Positions 62,217-64,000 of a DNA stretch of 64,000 nt are shown here, in pieces (position 1 is the first letter of the stretch; every line of letters begins with the position of its first letter). Origin of the DNA: Acanthochromis polyacanthus (taxonomy: Eukaryota > Chordata > Actinopteri > Pomacentridae); contig NC_067134.1 of NCBI RefSeq assembly GCF_021347895.1, forward strand, positions 30,535,378-30,599,377, read 5' to 3'. Both the position numbers and the translations under genes were made by a program. The notes beneath the pieces are model-generated. The model was not told the origin of the DNA. It worked only from the letters and a program-made list of their open reading frames with translations, and ran no database searches.

Positions 62217-64000
62217 GTAAATGAATTCTACTTTACACCATTCAGTCTATACAAGGAGAAATCCATGAATTCTGATGTCATTGTACTGATTGAAACATTT
62301 CAGTCATATTTCTTTGTCATCACTTTTATATTTCTACATTCTGACTTTATCCACATGGGGTCATATTTCAGTTCTGTTTCATCTCTGCTCATTTCAGAGG
62401 GAAACATTGTTCTCTTTCCACCACTGTATTTATTTAGTGTTTTAGTTACTTTTTGTCTTTGAGTCTGAGATTTCTATACATGTATGATCAGTTCATTAAA
62501 CTGGCTGTATTATAGATGAAACAAGCCAACAGGATATAAAGTGAAGTCATTTATATCAGTTTCTAGAGGGTTCTTCCATCTCAAATCATCAGAGGTCTTC
62601 TGATTAAATATCTCCGTTTAGATAAAACAAATTATTATTGAATATAAATTTGTAAAACGGATTGTGTGAAATTTTAGGTTTCTGTGTCAAATATCTTCTG
62701 CGATCAAAGTAGTTTAAAAATGTCCTGTTGACCATCTTTCAGCAGAATTTTTTCACTCAGTGAAATCTGAGGCTTCCAGAAATGTTCAGTTTTATTTCTC
62801 TTCATGTCATTGATTCAGAATCTGGAATATTGGAAAAGTAATGAAATAGTTTCTCATTTTGAGTGAGTTGAAATATGAATAAAGTTAAAGTCATCATGAA
62901 ACGTTTCATCTTTGAGCTTAAATTCTGATAATCCAGAAGTCAACTCATATTTTCTGAACCACATGTAGCTGAATGTCACAATAATACAAAACTACACACA
63001 GAATACTTTTAATTTGAAATACTTGATCACAAAAATGAACACCAAGTTATTTTCTTTTATCTTTCATCACTGATAGAGCAGATGTGACAATTTTTACCAC
63101 AAAAACAAAAATGATCCAAGTAGAACAGAGTTGTGGAGTTTCAAAATGCTTCTTTATAAATAAATAAGATCAATTCTTTTGAATAAAAGCATCTGACATC
63201 ATTTTCAGTCTCCACAAACTCAACTCAGTGTATTGTCCTCCTACTTATTGAGAGATGCTTGAAGGTAAACTCTTCATCAGTCACTCTAAATATTCATGTT
63301 GTCACACTTGAACTTTGTCAGAGTCCAGCTGTGACTTTGGTCTTGAAGTTTATTCTCAGTGGAACACAAAGCAGAGATCCATTTTGTCCTATCAAACACT
63401 TTCCTTCATGATGATAAATTTAGCAGTGAAGTGTTGGTCACATTAGTGGATGAGATTAGCATTAAATATATGTCCAGGTATGAAAATGTCCCACTAGAAA
63501 CATCCCACTATCCAACAGATGAGTGGATTTGGTTCTATTCTGCTGCTGTCATCCTCAATAATCTGATGCAGTGATAATTCCCAAAGAAATGACAGGCAAA
63601 CTACATGACAAGTCTCCTCCAAAGCTACATTTATGTCTGCAAGTGGGTCTGAAGATGACAAATATGCCCTTATTAAATATATACATATATTTTCTGTGTA
63701 TATATTGGAGAAGAGTTTATAAACTGCAGAACTCTGTTTGACTTGGATCAGATTATTTACTAATGTTTCAGTTTTTGTGTTCAAGTTGTCAAAGCTGCTC
63801 AGTTCTGAAAGTTCAATGGAAATACATTTCTTTCCATTTTCTTGTGACCAAGTTATTTTATATCAAAGTATTCTTGGTGTTCTGTGTGTATTATTGTGAC
63901 ATTCAGCTACATGTGGTTCAGAAAATATCACTGGTTGAGTTTTGCATCAATATTTTATTTGTTAATGTGAGTTCAGAGATGGAACTTTTCATGATGGCTT
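62217..64000 (+). other. NLR intron, unit 4 (open at window edge)
   Basis: It is the same as the introns of units 1-3 up to about 63200. From there to the end it carries many single-base indels against the other three copies, as listed in the findings. No exon is seen here. Confidence 0.7.

Overview
The window is non-coding-rich animal DNA, almost certainly from a ray-finned (teleost) fish. The evidence is the mix of mobile elements (Rex1/CR1-type LINE pieces, Tc1-like elements with long inverted repeats, BED-finger hAT, PIF/Harbinger, small MITEs with fish-type ends), spliced genes with GT-AG introns, eukaryotic tRNA genes, and a fish-type NLR immune gene. There are no bacterial operons, CRISPR arrays or ribosome binding sites. 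A 100-N scaffold gap lies at 2580-2679.

Layout. 1-2.6 kb: a MITE and one copy of a CpG-rich dispersed repeat with CCAAT boxes. 2.7-7.4 kb: a nearly full-length but decayed antisense LINE (endonuclease plus reverse transcriptase) whose N-terminal part carries a 2A-type ribosome-skipping motif. 7.8-11.0 kb: a complete hAT transposon with 15-bp terminal repeats, a perfect 8-bp target duplication and a three-exon, 625-residue transposase with no visible break. 12.3-15.5 kb: nested LINE and Tc1 fragments plus a palindromic repeat. 17.9-18.4 kb: two related MITEs. 21.1-22.0 kb: a tRNA-Ser(AGA), a decayed tRNA-Gln and a tRNA-Gly(TCC)-like sequence. 26.4-30.4 kb: a broken Harbinger element split by a second copy of the CCAAT-box repeat. 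30.0-40.0 kb: a tandem segmental duplication (units of about 3.7 kb) with a truncated Tc1 between the copies and an inverted-arm element across the second one.

45.4 kb to the right edge: the only recognisable host protein gene, an NLR on the plus strand. It encodes a CARD, a basic linker, a NACHT ATPase with intact Walker motifs and a winged-helix region, then a series of phase-2/phase-2 exons. The last exon type (about 143-147 codons) is present in four copies on a 3.1-3.3 kb period, with introns nearly as conserved as exons. This indicates very recent tandem amplification. One copy has a 1-base insertion that breaks its frame. The gene runs off the window.

The large third intron of this NLR holds an hAT-like non-autonomous element containing a fold-back with four octamer motifs, and inside that a complete IR/DR-type Tc1 element with an intact 344-residue DD34E transposase. 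Two structurally intact DNA transposons (hAT and Tc1) in one window are notable. All calls come from reading the sequence; no database search was run.
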